Shown here: positions 1 through 9,779 of the stretch, one piece after another
Layout of the letters: the number at the start of each line of letters is the position of its first letter
Numbering within the stretch: the first letter of the stretch is position 1
DNA from: Comamonas sp. lk
GTDB lineage: Bacteria > Bacteroidota > Bacteroidia > Chitinophagales > Chitinophagaceae
Direction of reading: 5' to 3'
DNA: 34,100 bases
Assembly: GCA_943327245.2 (NCBI GenBank)
Contig: CALPWK020000007.1
Location: forward strand, 1 to 34,100
The notes under the pieces: model-generated
What the model was told of the DNA's origin: nothing
What the model saw: the letters and a program-made list of their open reading frames with translations, nothing else
The model's database searches: none
Made by a program: the position numbers and the translations under genes

Positions 1-347
1 AATATTTCTTGAGCTATAGACTTCATATTATCGTCCACATAGGAAGCCGTAAATAAAGACTTTTCCAACAACAAACAGTCTTTTGCTACTAGAAAATGAA
101 GTGCTGCAGGAAGCATAGAGATTACAATTGTTGCTGGTGCTATTAAAGCTTTTCGTTGTTCATTATGCTCAATGGCTATGCCAATGGTATGCCCATTTGG
201 TGCATTTTTCCATTTTTTGGCGGCTACGCTAGCATCTGCGTCAGCAAGTACAATATACCAATCGTTTTCTACCGCTTTTTGTTGTAAATAATTGATTAAA
301 ACAGTGGCTGATTTTCCAGCTCCAATGATCAAAATTTGAATAGCCAT
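1..347 (-). CDS. Saccharopine dehydrogenase-like protein, N-terminal part (partial)
   Basis: The gene runs off the left edge, so only about 115 N-terminal residues are visible. It is absent from the ORF track because it is incomplete. The reverse strand opens with ATG at 347 and reads MAIQILIIGAGKSATVLINY, a Rossmann nucleotide-binding start with a GAGxS glycine motif. VISMLPAALHFLVAKDC and TASYVDDNM follow, which resemble the NAD(P)-binding domain of saccharopine dehydrogenase/reductase-type enzymes that act in lysine metabolism. The C-terminal catalytic domain lies outside the window, so substrate and reaction cannot be judged. The gene is divergent from gyrA across about 186 bp that carries two DnaA-box-like sequences. 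The family call is good; the exact enzyme is uncertain. Confidence 0.8.
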   Translation of the reverse strand, partial: MAIQILIIGAGKSATVLINYLQQKAVENDWYIVLADADASVAAKKWKNAPNGHTIGIAIEHNEQRKALIAPATIVISMLPAALHFLVAKDCLLLEKSLFTASYVDDNMKSIAQEI

Positions 348-396
348 AATTTCATGTATAAGTCATTAAAAATCCACTGTTTAAAGTTAGTATTTC

Positions 397-416
397 TTAC
401 CCACAACTGTGGATAA
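397..416. promoter_or_regulatory. Two facing DnaA-box-like 9-mers upstream of gyrA
   Basis: TTACCCACA at 397-405 is one mismatch from the DnaA consensus TTATCCACA. TGTGGATAA at 408-416 is its exact reverse complement. The pair forms a near-perfect palindrome with a 2-bp centre. It sits between the divergent saccharopine dehydrogenase-like gene and gyrA, about 120 bp upstream of the GyrA ATG. DnaA binding is inferred from sequence only. Confidence 0.5.
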
Positions 417-440
417 AAGGGTCATAAAAATAGCAAAAAA

Positions 441-474
441 TTGGTCGAAAAAAGGGGGTGAAAAGTTATCTTCG
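441..474 (+). promoter_or_regulatory. Candidate gyrA promoter
   Basis: TTG at 441-443 is followed after 23 bp by TATCTTCG at 467-474, one mismatch from the Bacteroidota -7 element TAnnTTTG. This would place transcription start near 480, upstream of both possible GyrA starts. It is a match by eye and not strong on its own. Confidence 0.35.
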
Positions 475-533
475 TACATAGTCGGTTCTGTCCCTTTTTG
501 GACAAAAAATTTGACTCAAAGAAAGTAATATTT

Positions 534-3164
534 ATGGAAGAAAATTTAGGATTAGAAGCAACCCAGGACAATGATCGCGTCATAAGGGTAAACATTGAGG
601 AACAAATGAAAACCTCTTACATTGACTACTCTATGTCAGTTATTGTAGGTCGTGCATTACCTGATGTTAGAGATGGTTTTAAACCAGTACACCGTAGAGT
701 TTTATTTGCAATGCATGAGTTGGGAAATAACAGCAATAAGCCTTATAAAAAATCTGCACGTATTGTGGGTGAAGTAATGGGTAAGTTTCACCCCCATGGC
801 GATACTGCTATTTATGACACTTTAGTTCGTATGGCACAGGAGTGGACTATGCGTTACAAATTAGTGGACGGACAAGGTAACTTTGGTAACCAAGACGGTG
901 ATCCACCAGCTGCTATGCGTTATACGGAAGCTCGTTTAATGAAAATGTCGGAAGCAATGTTGGATGATTTGGAAAAAGACACGGTCAATTTCCAATCAAA
1001 TTTTGATGATAGTTTACAAGAGCCAAGTGTGTTACCTACAAGAATTCCACAACTTTTAGTGAATGGATCTTCTGGTATTGCAGTTGGTATGGCTACTAAT
1101 ATGTTGCCTCATAACTTGAATGAAGTGGTTGATGGCTGTATCGCTTATATTAATAAGAGAGACATTACCATTGAAGAATTAATTGAATTCGTGAAGGCTC
1201 CCGATTTTCCTACAGGCGGTATTATATATGGAATGGAAGGGGTGAAGCAAGGTTTAATGACAGGTCGTGGTCGTGTAGTGCTTAGAGGTAGATGTAATGT
1301 TGAAACTAAAGCGAATGGTCGTGAATTAATTGTTATCCATGAAATTCCATACCAGGTTAATCGCGATAATCTAACGGACCGTATAGGTCAATTAGTGAAC
1401 GATAAGTCTATTGAAGGTATTTCTCACGTAAATAATGAAAGTAACAAAAGAGAAGGAACTCGTATTGTTATTGAGCTAAAGAAAGATGCAGTTGCCCAAG
1501 TAATTATCAATCAATTATATAAGTTTACTGAATTACAAACTAGCTATGGTATTAATAATGTCGCATTAACAAAGGGACGTCCCAAAATCATGAACTTAAA
1601 AGATTTAATATCTGAGTTTATTGAATTTAGAATGGAAGTTGTTATTCGTCGTGCTCAATATGAATTAAGAAAAGCGGAAGAACGTGCACATATTTTAGAA
1701 GGATATTTAATCGCATTAGACCATTTAGATGAAGTGATTCGTTTAATTAGAAGTTCTCCAAATCCGGAAGCTGCAAAAGAAGCTTTAATCACTGCAGGAT
1801 GGGGTATTAGCGAAATTCAAGCTAAAGCAATTTTAGAATTAAGATTGCAACGTTTAACAGGAATGGAGCGTGAAAAAATTAAAGAAGAGTTTGATCATTT
1901 GATGGTTTTAATTGCCTCATTAAAAGAATTATTAGGAAGCGAATACTTGCGTTTTGAATTAATTAAAACAGAATTACTAGAAGTTAAAGAAAAATTCGGA
2001 GACGAACGTAAAACTGAAATTCAATATTTAGCGGACGAAATGCGTATTGAAGATTTAATCGAAGAAGAAGATGTGGTAATTACTATTTCACATTTAGGAT
2101 ATATCAAACGTACTTCAGTTTCAGAATATCGATCTCAAAAAAGAGGAGGAAGAGGTGCTATTGGTTCTAAGACAAGAGAAGAGGATTTTGTAGAGCATTT
2201 ATTTATTGCGTCAACACATGACACCATGTTATTCTTCACTGAAAAAGGAAGATGTTTCTGGATGCGTGTTTATGAAATACCAGAAGGAGAAAAAACAGGT
2301 AAGGGTAGAGCTATACAGAATTTGATTCAATTACCTCCAGACGACAAAGTAAAAGCTATTATTGAAGTTCGAAATTTAGCGGACAAAGATTATGTAAACA
2401 ATCACTATATTATTTTATGTACTAAAAAAGGTATTATAAAGAAAACTTGTTTGGAAGAATTCAGTCGTCCAAGAGTTAGTGGTGTAAATGCGATTACTAT
2501 TAATGAAGGAGATGAGTTATTAGCTGCACGTTTAACGGATGGCAATAATGAAGTTATGATGGCAATCAAGTCTGGTCGTGCAATTCGTTTCCCAGAAGAA
2601 AAAGTTAGACCAACAGGACGAGGTGCCATTGGTGTTGCTGGAATTGAAGTAGACGACGCAACAGACGAAGTTGTTGGATTAGTTTGTGTAAACAGAGAGG
2701 ATAAAGACCGTACAATATTAGTAGTAAGTCAACAAGGATATGGTAAACGTACCCCAATTGACGACTATAGAATTACAAATAGGGGCGGTAAAGGCGTTAA
2801 AACAATCAACGTTACTGAGAAAACGGGTAGTCTAGTTGGTTTAATGGATGTAGTGGAGTCTGACGATTTAATTATTACTTGTAAATCAGGGGTAACAATT
2901 AGAACCAGTATCAATGAGATTCGTGAAGCGGGTAGAGCAACACAAGGCGTAAAATTAATACGATTAGACGACGGTGACGAAATTGCTGCTACTTCTAAAA
3001 TTGGAGATCAAGGTGAAGAAGACGCGACAGCGTCTGATGTTGAAGGAAATGTATTGCCTGATGTTGACAATGGCGAACAAGCAACTCCAACTGAATCAAC
3101 TGAAGCATCAGATGCCGCTAATCATTCATCAAATAACGAACCAGAAATTAATCCAGAAGCTTAA
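534..3164 (+). CDS. gyrA: DNA gyrase subunit A
   Basis: This is the DNA-breaking and rejoining subunit of gyrase, which works with GyrB to introduce negative supercoils. The ORF track starts at a TTG (498), but the ATG at 534 is preferred: it gives 876 residues and puts the conserved [20 protein letters not shown] block near residue 20, as in relatives. The active-site tyrosine is Tyr130 in [10 protein letters not shown]. The quinolone-determining segment reads [10 protein letters not shown], with Thr at the position of E. coli Ser83 and Asp at the position of Asp87. The C-terminal wrapping domain has the GyrA box as QKRGGRG, which supports gyrase over topoisomerase IV. The last 50 or so residues are an acidic, low-complexity tail. 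A TPR gene follows 41 bp later and may be cotranscribed. Confidence 0.97.
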   Translation: MEENLGLEATQDNDRVIRVNIEEQMKTSYIDYSMSVIVGRALPDVRDGFKPVHRRVLFAMHELGNNSNKPYKKSARIVGEVMGKFHPHGDTAIYDTLVRMAQEWTMRYKLVDGQGNFGNQDGDPPAAMRYTEARLMKMSEAMLDDLEKDTVNFQSNFDDSLQEPSVLPTRIPQLLVNGSSGIAVGMATNMLPHNLNEVVDGCIAYINKRDITIEELIEFVKAPDFPTGGIIYGMEGVKQGLMTGRGRVVLRGRCNVETKANGRELIVIHEIPYQVNRDNLTDRIGQLVNDKSIEGISHVNNESNKREGTRIVIELKKDAVAQVIINQLYKFTELQTSYGINNVALTKGRPKIMNLKDLISEFIEFRMEVVIRRAQYELRKAEERAHILEGYLIALDHLDEVIRLIRSSPNPEAAKEALITAGWGISEIQAKAILELRLQRLTGMEREKIKEEFDHLMVLIASLKELLGSEYLRFELIKTELLEVKEKFGDERKTEIQYLADEMRIEDLIEEEDVVITISHLGYIKRTSVSEYRSQKRGGRGAIGSKTREEDFVEHLFIASTHDTMLFFTEKGRCFWMRVYEIPEGEKTGKGRAIQNLIQLPPDDKVKAIIEVRNLADKDYVNNHYIILCTKKGIIKKTCLEEFSRPRVSGVNAITINEGDELLAARLTDGNNEVMMAIKSGRAIRFPEEKVRPTGRGAIGVAGIEVDDATDEVVGLVCVNREDKDRTILVVSQQGYGKRTPIDDYRITNRGGKGVKTINVTEKTGSLVGLMDVVESDDLIITCKSGVTIRTSINEIREAGRATQGVKLIRLDDGDEIAATSKIGDQGEEDATASDVEGNVLPDVDNGEQATPTESTEASDAANHSSNNEPEINPEA

Positions 3165-3205
3165 AAATTAATAACTTTACTTTCAATCATTCAAATCATA
3201 CTAAT

Positions 3206-4567
3206 ATGAAACAGATCATCGGAGTTTTTGCAATAATCATGGTTGCATTTGTAGCCAATGCACAAGACTTCAAAAAAGTTCAAACAAGTGTTTTAATCAA
3301 TCAATTTGATGCTGCTAAAGCGGATTATGATAAAATTGTAGCTAAAAAGCCAGCTGCTGCAACTACTGCGGAAGGCTATTTTTGGAAAGCAAAAATTTAT
3401 AGTGGTTTAGCAAAGGATGCTGCTAAGAATCCTTCAGCTATTGCAGAAGTTAAAACTGCTGTTGATGCATATATTATCGCAGACCCAAGTTTAGCAATTG
3501 CTAAAGAAAATGGAACTGAACCATTTTTTGATTTATACTTAAAAAACTTTAGAGATGGGGTAGCTGCTTTCAATGAAAAAAATTGGAAAGTTGCTTCTGG
3601 TAATTTTAATGATGCAGTTAAATATAGTGATATCATATTCACTCAAGGATGGGCTTCTACAAAGCAAAAATTTGATACTACTTCACTAATGTATGCTGGT
3701 TTTGCAAATCAAAATGCAGGTAATGTAGATCAAACTGTTATTTATTATAAGCGTTTAATTGAGGCTAATATTAAAACTGCCGACGTAATGGATGTTTATA
3801 AATTTGTGTTATTGCAATATGTTGCTAAAAAAGATAAAGCAAATTTTGATGCATTATTAGCTACTACAGAAGCTGCATACCCAAATGAAAATTGGTTCGA
3901 TTTTAAGTCTGAATTTATTGAGAAGAACTACACAACAGACGAGAAAGTTAAATTATATGAAGAGCAAGTTGCTGCAGGAACAATTACAGAGGCAGAATGC
4001 TTAATGTTTGGTGATGCTTTCATGACTGGCAAAAGTGAGGAATCTACTGCAGCCGCAAACGAAGCTTATGTATTAAAAGCGGCAGATGCATACAAAAGAG
4101 CGTACTCCATTAATAATAAGAACTATGCAGCAGCATTCAATGCAGGTATTAGCTATTATAATCAATTCACTATGTTAGACGAGAAAACAGGTGATAATAT
4201 TCGTGCTTTACAAACTTTAAATTCAAATAAGCCAGCAGCACCTAAGGACCCTAAAAAGAAATTAGCTTTTGATGCAGCATTTAAAGCGCAACAGGATTCA
4301 ATTAAAAAGATGAATATTGCACTAGAGCCAAAAATCAAGGAGAAGGTTGATGCTTCTATTGAGTGGATAGAAAAAGCTTTCAATAGCTTAAAAGACAAAG
4401 AGAAAGTGGAAAGAATTGAAAAGAATATCTTATCAAGATCAGTTGACTTCTTAGCAACTTTATATTCTTATAAGCGTGATAAAACTCGTGGTAAAGATCA
4501 AAAAGCGTCGGATGAGTTTGATGCAAAATTCAATTATTATGACAAATTACACGACAAATACCAATAG
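3206..4567 (+). CDS. Secreted tetratricopeptide-repeat-like protein
   Basis: This 453-residue protein begins with a clear signal peptide (MKQIIGVFAIIMVAFVANA, cleavage before QDF), so it is exported to the periplasm or outer envelope. The rest is alpha-helical and rich in Ala, Lys, Tyr and Asn, with TPR-like helical pairs such as NFNDAVKYSDIIF, YYKRLIEANIKTADVMD and AADAYKRAYSINNKNYAAAF. I see no catalytic motif, so a scaffold or protein-binding role is the most that can be inferred. It lies 41 bp behind gyrA on the same strand and ends at a strong terminator. The repeat class was assigned by eye; the molecular role is unknown. Confidence 0.75.
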   Translation: MKQIIGVFAIIMVAFVANAQDFKKVQTSVLINQFDAAKADYDKIVAKKPAAATTAEGYFWKAKIYSGLAKDAAKNPSAIAEVKTAVDAYIIADPSLAIAKENGTEPFFDLYLKNFRDGVAAFNEKNWKVASGNFNDAVKYSDIIFTQGWASTKQKFDTTSLMYAGFANQNAGNVDQTVIYYKRLIEANIKTADVMDVYKFVLLQYVAKKDKANFDALLATTEAAYPNENWFDFKSEFIEKNYTTDEKVKLYEEQVAAGTITEAECLMFGDAFMTGKSEESTAAANEAYVLKAADAYKRAYSINNKNYAAAFNAGISYYNQFTMLDEKTGDNIRALQTLNSNKPAAPKDPKKKLAFDAAFKAQQDSIKKMNIALEPKIKEKVDASIEWIEKAFNSLKDKEKVERIEKNILSRSVDFLATLYSYKRDKTRGKDQKASDEFDAKFNYYDKLHDKYQ

Positions 4568-4590
4568 TAATTAGTCAAAAAAGAAATCAT

Positions 4591-4624
4591 AAAAAAGGCC
4601 TTCTAGCAATAGAAGGCCTTTTTT
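4591..4624. terminator. Bidirectional intrinsic terminator
   Basis: A perfect 14-bp stem, AAAAAAGGCCTTCT / AGAAGGCCTTTTTT, encloses the 6-nt loop AGCAAT. It lies between the convergent TPR gene (plus) and MORN gene (minus). A-tracts and T-tracts on both sides allow termination in either direction. Confidence 0.9.
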
Positions 4625-4648
4625 ATGGGCTATTATTTATGATGAAGT

Positions 4649-5299
4649 TTAATCTCTTGTAGTTACAAAAACCTTGTAATTTTTAGCCTCATTGAACTCT
4701 ATTTGAACTTCCTCGTTTCCAATTTTGAATATCACATGTGCTGGAAAAATTACATTTTGGAAGACATAAGTATTACGTTTTTGTTGACTAGTTATGGCAG
4801 ATAAATTCTGGTAAGAACCTAATTGAAAATTGGCGTTAGACAATGTAGGCTTTGGAATTTCACCGTGTACATTGAAAGCACCCCCAGAAACACTCTCCAT
4901 ACTAAGTTCAATGGTACTATGTGGCGGAGTGGCTGGGTCGGATGAAATAGTAACACTACTCACCATAAAAGTCTTATTTACCAAAATATAAGGGTGTTCA
5001 TATTCCCCAATAAAGAGCCCTTTTTTCCAATAACCACTATGAATTATAGAACCGGTGGAGTCGGACATTTTGCCTTGACCTTGTGGGAAGCCTGCCTTAA
5101 AATCGCCCTCATAAATATATTTACCTATGGATTTTCCTTTGCCGTCTGCTTTACCATTTTTACAATTTCCTTCATAAATACCTACGAAATTGGGGTCTAA
5201 TACTTTACAATCCTGAGCAATTAAAGGGGTGAAGTTAGTAGCTAAAAAAGCAATAATTGTTAAAGTAAAGAGGTTTAAATGGCTATTGTTGGGTTTCAT
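4649..5299 (-). CDS. Secreted MORN-repeat protein
   Basis: The ORF-track start at 5353 adds 18 unlikely residues. The ATG at 5299 gives a 216-residue protein that opens with a good signal peptide (MKPNNSHLNLFTLTIIAFLA, then cleavage near LIAQ/D). The mature N-terminus has two to three MORN-type repeats: YEGNCKNGKADGKGKS, YEGDFKAGFPQGQGKM, and a weaker HSGYWKKGLFIGEYE. The remaining 120 or so residues are beta-rich and I do not recognise them. MORN repeats in bacteria usually serve as envelope or protein/lipid interaction modules; no enzymatic motif is visible. It stands alone, convergent with the TPR gene and sharing its terminator. Confidence 0.75.
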   Translation of the reverse strand: MKPNNSHLNLFTLTIIAFLATNFTPLIAQDCKVLDPNFVGIYEGNCKNGKADGKGKSIGKYIYEGDFKAGFPQGQGKMSDSTGSIIHSGYWKKGLFIGEYEHPYILVNKTFMVSSVTISSDPATPPHSTIELSMESVSGGAFNVHGEIPKPTLSNANFQLGSYQNLSAITSQQKRNTYVFQNVIFPAHVIFKIGNEEVQIEFNEAKNYKVFVTTRD

Positions 5300-5611
5300 A
5301 TTAGTAAGTATTATGGTATAAATATTAAGTTCAATTGTTTGAAATGATAACATAAAGCTACAATCTAAATAGCAAGAATATATAAGGCTTATGCATCAAT
5401 CATATAATCTAAAACAAACTTCAATAATTAATATCACCAACAAAAGGTTAGCAACACATGGTAAGGTTACATGAGATAAGCTAAAGTAGTTTTGATATTA
5501 CTTTTTCTAGATAGGGTTAGTGACTCGTATTTGCTTAATAGTATATTTAACATAATGTTAATTATAAGCTATAATATACAATCAAATTGTACTATTTAGA
5601 TCTAGAATTGA

Positions 5612-5649
5612 TGCAATAGTACCCATATCAATATATGTATGCTATTGCA
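5612..5649. repeat. Imperfect hairpin in the MORN-GH109 gap
   Basis: TGCAATAGTA (5612-5621) pairs with TGCTATTGCA (5640-5649), with one G-T pair. A 2x2 internal loop follows, then a 5-bp CATAT/ATATG stem around CAAT. It has no T-tract and is about 150 bp from the nearest start codon, so it does not look like a terminator. It could be an operator or an RNA element. Confidence 0.5.
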
Positions 5650-5703
5650 ATATCAATTAGCTATATCTATATCATTAGCTGTTAAACATTATATAATTGC
5701 CCC

Positions 5704-5734
5704 TTGAATCATCACAAGAACTTTAGTATATTTA
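5704..5734 (+). promoter_or_regulatory. Candidate promoter for the GH109 gene
   Basis: TTG at 5704-5706 is followed after 20 bp by TATATTTA at 5727-5734, one mismatch from TAnnTTTG. It lies about 70 bp before the ATG at 5806. Support is by eye only, in very AT-rich DNA. Confidence 0.3.
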
Positions 5735-5784
5735 AACATAGAATTGAACTTTAGATTAAAGCAAAATCCTAATTAATTTATTAA

Positions 5785-7197
<1,413 letters not shown>

Positions 7198-7241
7198 AAT
7201 TGTCCCAAATTAACATATTAATTAATAATTGAATACAACCT

Positions 7242-8702
7242 ATGCCTTTTAAAAAATTAGCTGCCACTACCCTTTTTTCATGCCTTCTAATTGTAGGACA
7301 GTCACAAAGTTTAAATAATGAGTCTTCCATAAAATTAGCAAAAGAGACAGCTAAAAATATTTTGAATGACGCTTGGCCAAGTGACAAAGCAACAAGTCTT
7401 AAATTATGGGATTATGCTGAAGTTGGGTTTAAGGAAAATAAGAGTGCTGCCTTACATGTTGCTCATTTAACAGAAGCCGGTTTTAAAGTAGAAATGGGAG
7501 TTGCGGAAATGCCAACTGCTTTTATGGCAACTTATGGTTCTGGAAAACCGGTAATTGGAATTTTAGCTGAATTTGATGCTTTACCAGGCTTGTCCCAGGA
7601 AGGCATTCCAGAAAAGTCAATCATTGCAGGTAAGAATGCGGGTCATGGTTGTGGACATGATATTTTTGGAACTGCTTCCGTGTCGGCTGGAATTGCTATT
7701 AAAAAACTAATCGAATCAGGTAAAATTAAAGGCACTATCAAAATATATGGTAGTCCTGCAGAAGAAGGTGGTGGAGGCAAAGTATATCTAGTCCGTGCTG
7801 GTTTATTTAATGATGTTGACGCCGTGATACATTGGCATCCTGGAAACAAGAACGAAGTAACTATGAAGAGTGCCCTAGCATATAAGTCTGCTAAATTTCG
7901 TTTTTATGGAATATCAGCTCATGCTGCAGCGCAGCCTGAACAAGGTAGGTCCGCATTAGATGGTGTAGAAGCAATGGATAATATGGTGAACATGATGCGA
8001 GAGCATATTCCACAAGAAACAAGAATTCACTATGTAATTACCAATGGTGGTAAAGCACCCAATGTGGTTCCAGATTTTGCAGAAGTTTTTTATTATGTGC
8101 GTCATCCTAAAAGAGATAAAGTAGTAGAAATTTTTGATCGTGTTGTTAAAGCTGCCGAAGGTGCGGCCATTGGAACAGGTACCACTATGAAATTTGAAGT
8201 CATTGACGGAACACATGATTTATTATTAAATAAAACTTTAGCCGATGTAATGCAGGTTAATTTAGAAGAAGTTGGTGGTATCCAATATACAGAAGCAGAA
8301 GTTACCTTTGCAAAAAAATTACAAACTAGTTTATTAGGGACTATCCCTCCTATCGACGATGCTTCGAAAGTATTTCCATTGAAAATAGAGATGACTTCTG
8401 GCGGCGGTTCAACAGATGTAGGGGATGTAAGTTATACGGTCCCTACTGTTGGCTTAAGTACAGCAACTTGGGTACCAGGCACACCAGCGCATAGTTGGCA
8501 AGCAGTTGCTTGTGGTGCAACAGAGATAGCAGCTAAAGGCATGTTAAATGCCTCTAAAACTATGGCAATGACTGCCATTGATCTATTTACTAAACCCGCC
8601 ATTATTGAAAAAGCCAAAGAAGAGTTTAAAAAACAAAAAGGAGATTATCAATATAAAGCATTGTTAGGAGATCGTTTACCTGCATTAACTTATAGAGACT
8701 AA
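7242..8702 (+). CDS. Exported M20-family amidohydrolase, AbgB-like
   Basis: M20 metallohydrolases cleave amide bonds of acyl- or aminoacyl-amino acids with a two-zinc centre. This 486-residue protein has the zinc motifs GHGCGHD (about residues 134-140) and PAEEGGGGK (about 172-180), a lid domain with GISAHAAAQPEQGRSALDG, and a late histidine in TPAHSWQA. The best family match is AbgB (aminobenzoyl-glutamate utilisation). Unlike cytosolic AbgB, it starts with a signal peptide (MPFKKLAATTLFSCLLIVGQSQS), so it should act outside the inner membrane. It sits 44 bp behind the GH109 gene. Its stop is only 4 bp from the stop of the convergent kinase gene. The natural substrate is unknown. Confidence 0.87.
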   Translation: MPFKKLAATTLFSCLLIVGQSQSLNNESSIKLAKETAKNILNDAWPSDKATSLKLWDYAEVGFKENKSAALHVAHLTEAGFKVEMGVAEMPTAFMATYGSGKPVIGILAEFDALPGLSQEGIPEKSIIAGKNAGHGCGHDIFGTASVSAGIAIKKLIESGKIKGTIKIYGSPAEEGGGGKVYLVRAGLFNDVDAVIHWHPGNKNEVTMKSALAYKSAKFRFYGISAHAAAQPEQGRSALDGVEAMDNMVNMMREHIPQETRIHYVITNGGKAPNVVPDFAEVFYYVRHPKRDKVVEIFDRVVKAAEGAAIGTGTTMKFEVIDGTHDLLLNKTLADVMQVNLEEVGGIQYTEAEVTFAKKLQTSLLGTIPPIDDASKVFPLKIEMTSGGGSTDVGDVSYTVPTVGLSTATWVPGTPAHSWQAVACGATEIAAKGMLNASKTMAMTAIDLFTKPAIIEKAKEEFKKQKGDYQYKALLGDRLPALTYRD

Positions 8703-8706
8703 AAAA

Positions 8707-9714
8707 TTAAATAATTTCGTTGAATCTTTTTAAGAGTTCAATTTGATTGAGGGCCCGAATATAATTCTGGCCCTCATAGTTTGAACCATAATAGCTATCC
8801 ATATTTAAGTGGTCTGTTAAGAATCTTAATGCTTGCATATAAATCATATATTGACCACTGTATGACAAATGGTCCAATTCAAATTCAGATAAATGATATT
8901 CCATTTTTGATAAATAACCGTTTTTTATAGCATCCCATCTTTTTGGGTCCACCGTTATTAAGTCTAATTGCTTTTCTTCTTCCGACACTTTGCATAAATA
9001 AGTACGACACATGTCTCCAACATCACTAATATAATATCCAGGCATTACCGTATCTAAGTCTATTACACAAATAGCATTGGCTTCCTTATTAAATAATACA
9101 TTGCTAATTTTAGTATCATGATGTGTTACTCTTTGTTTTGCATCCTTGTGTCCAATGAATTGCTTATAAATAGTAACCAATTCATTTTGAGATTCTAAAA
9201 AAGCAATAGCCTCTTTTGAATCATTAATTCTATTAACATCGCCAGTTTTAATAGCGTTTATAAATTGCGCATATCTTAAATTTAAGTTATGGAAGTCTGG
9301 AATGGTAACTTGTAATTGTTGACAATCCAAATTGATTAATTCATGTGTAAAATTTGCAAATTGAGTAGCTGCTAGCTTGGCTTGGTTTTCATTTTCTAAA
9401 ACAGTTAATGCATGTCCATCAATTTTCACAAAAGCTCTATAATATAGTCCATCTATAATAGTTAGTGTCTCCCCTTTTTTATTAGCTACTAAATGTGTAA
9501 ATAAGTATTTGGGGTTATTTTTTTTTAAAAATGAGCTAATTAAATTAATATTAAAATCAATGGCATTTGGATTTTTGAATACCTGATGATTAATTGTTTG
9601 TAGTATGAAATCCCCTTTTTTAGTTTCCACTAAATAGGTCTTATTAATCAACCCTTGCTGAAGTACTTGATAGTCTTTAACATCCCAATCATATTGTTCA
9701 AATATTGCTTGCAT
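8707..9714 (-). CDS. APH-fold phosphotransferase, N-acetylhexosamine 1-kinase-like
   Basis: This 335-residue cytosolic protein has the aminoglycoside-phosphotransferase/choline-kinase fold. The catalytic loop THHDTKISNVLF supplies the Asp base (Asp200) and Asn205, and CVIDLDTVMPGYYISDVGDM supplies the Mg-binding Asp219/Asp221. The wording of these loops resembles NahK, which phosphorylates GlcNAc or GalNAc at C1, more than antibiotic kinases. The neighbours, a putative alpha-GalNAcase and a glycosylasparaginase, support a role in salvaging released amino sugars. It is transcribed against its neighbours, convergent with the M20 gene (4-bp gap) and divergent from the glycosylasparaginase gene (65 bp). 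An APH-type sugar or other small-molecule kinase is certain; the HexNAc substrate is inferred. Confidence 0.75.
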   Translation of the reverse strand: MQAIFEQYDWDVKDYQVLQQGLINKTYLVETKKGDFILQTINHQVFKNPNAIDFNINLISSFLKKNNPKYLFTHLVANKKGETLTIIDGLYYRAFVKIDGHALTVLENENQAKLAATQFANFTHELINLDCQQLQVTIPDFHNLNLRYAQFINAIKTGDVNRINDSKEAIAFLESQNELVTIYKQFIGHKDAKQRVTHHDTKISNVLFNKEANAICVIDLDTVMPGYYISDVGDMCRTYLCKVSEEEKQLDLITVDPKRWDAIKNGYLSKMEYHLSEFELDHLSYSGQYMIYMQALRFLTDHLNMDSYYGSNYEGQNYIRALNQIELLKRFNEII

Positions 9715-9779
9715 AATTAATCACTAAAGTACATAAAATAAGCTCAATGTTCGTATCTTGAAAATGTAAACGCAGAAAT

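Noticed and set aside
397-416. Origin of replication upstream of gyrA
   Set aside because: Only two DnaA-box-like sites are present, there is no clear box cluster, and dnaA and dnaN are absent. GC skew could not be computed here.
498-533. TTG start for GyrA giving 12 extra residues
   Set aside because: The extra residues do not match the usual GyrA start, and an ATG at 534 gives a normal N-terminus.
2974-3171. 65-residue ORF overlapping the gyrA 3' end
   Set aside because: It is a frame shadow of the acidic-tail codons of gyrA, with low-complexity Lys/Leu/Gln composition.
8707-9714. Aminoglycoside resistance kinase
   Set aside because: The fold is shared, but the loop wording and the neighbouring amino-sugar genes fit a NahK-like sugar kinase better.
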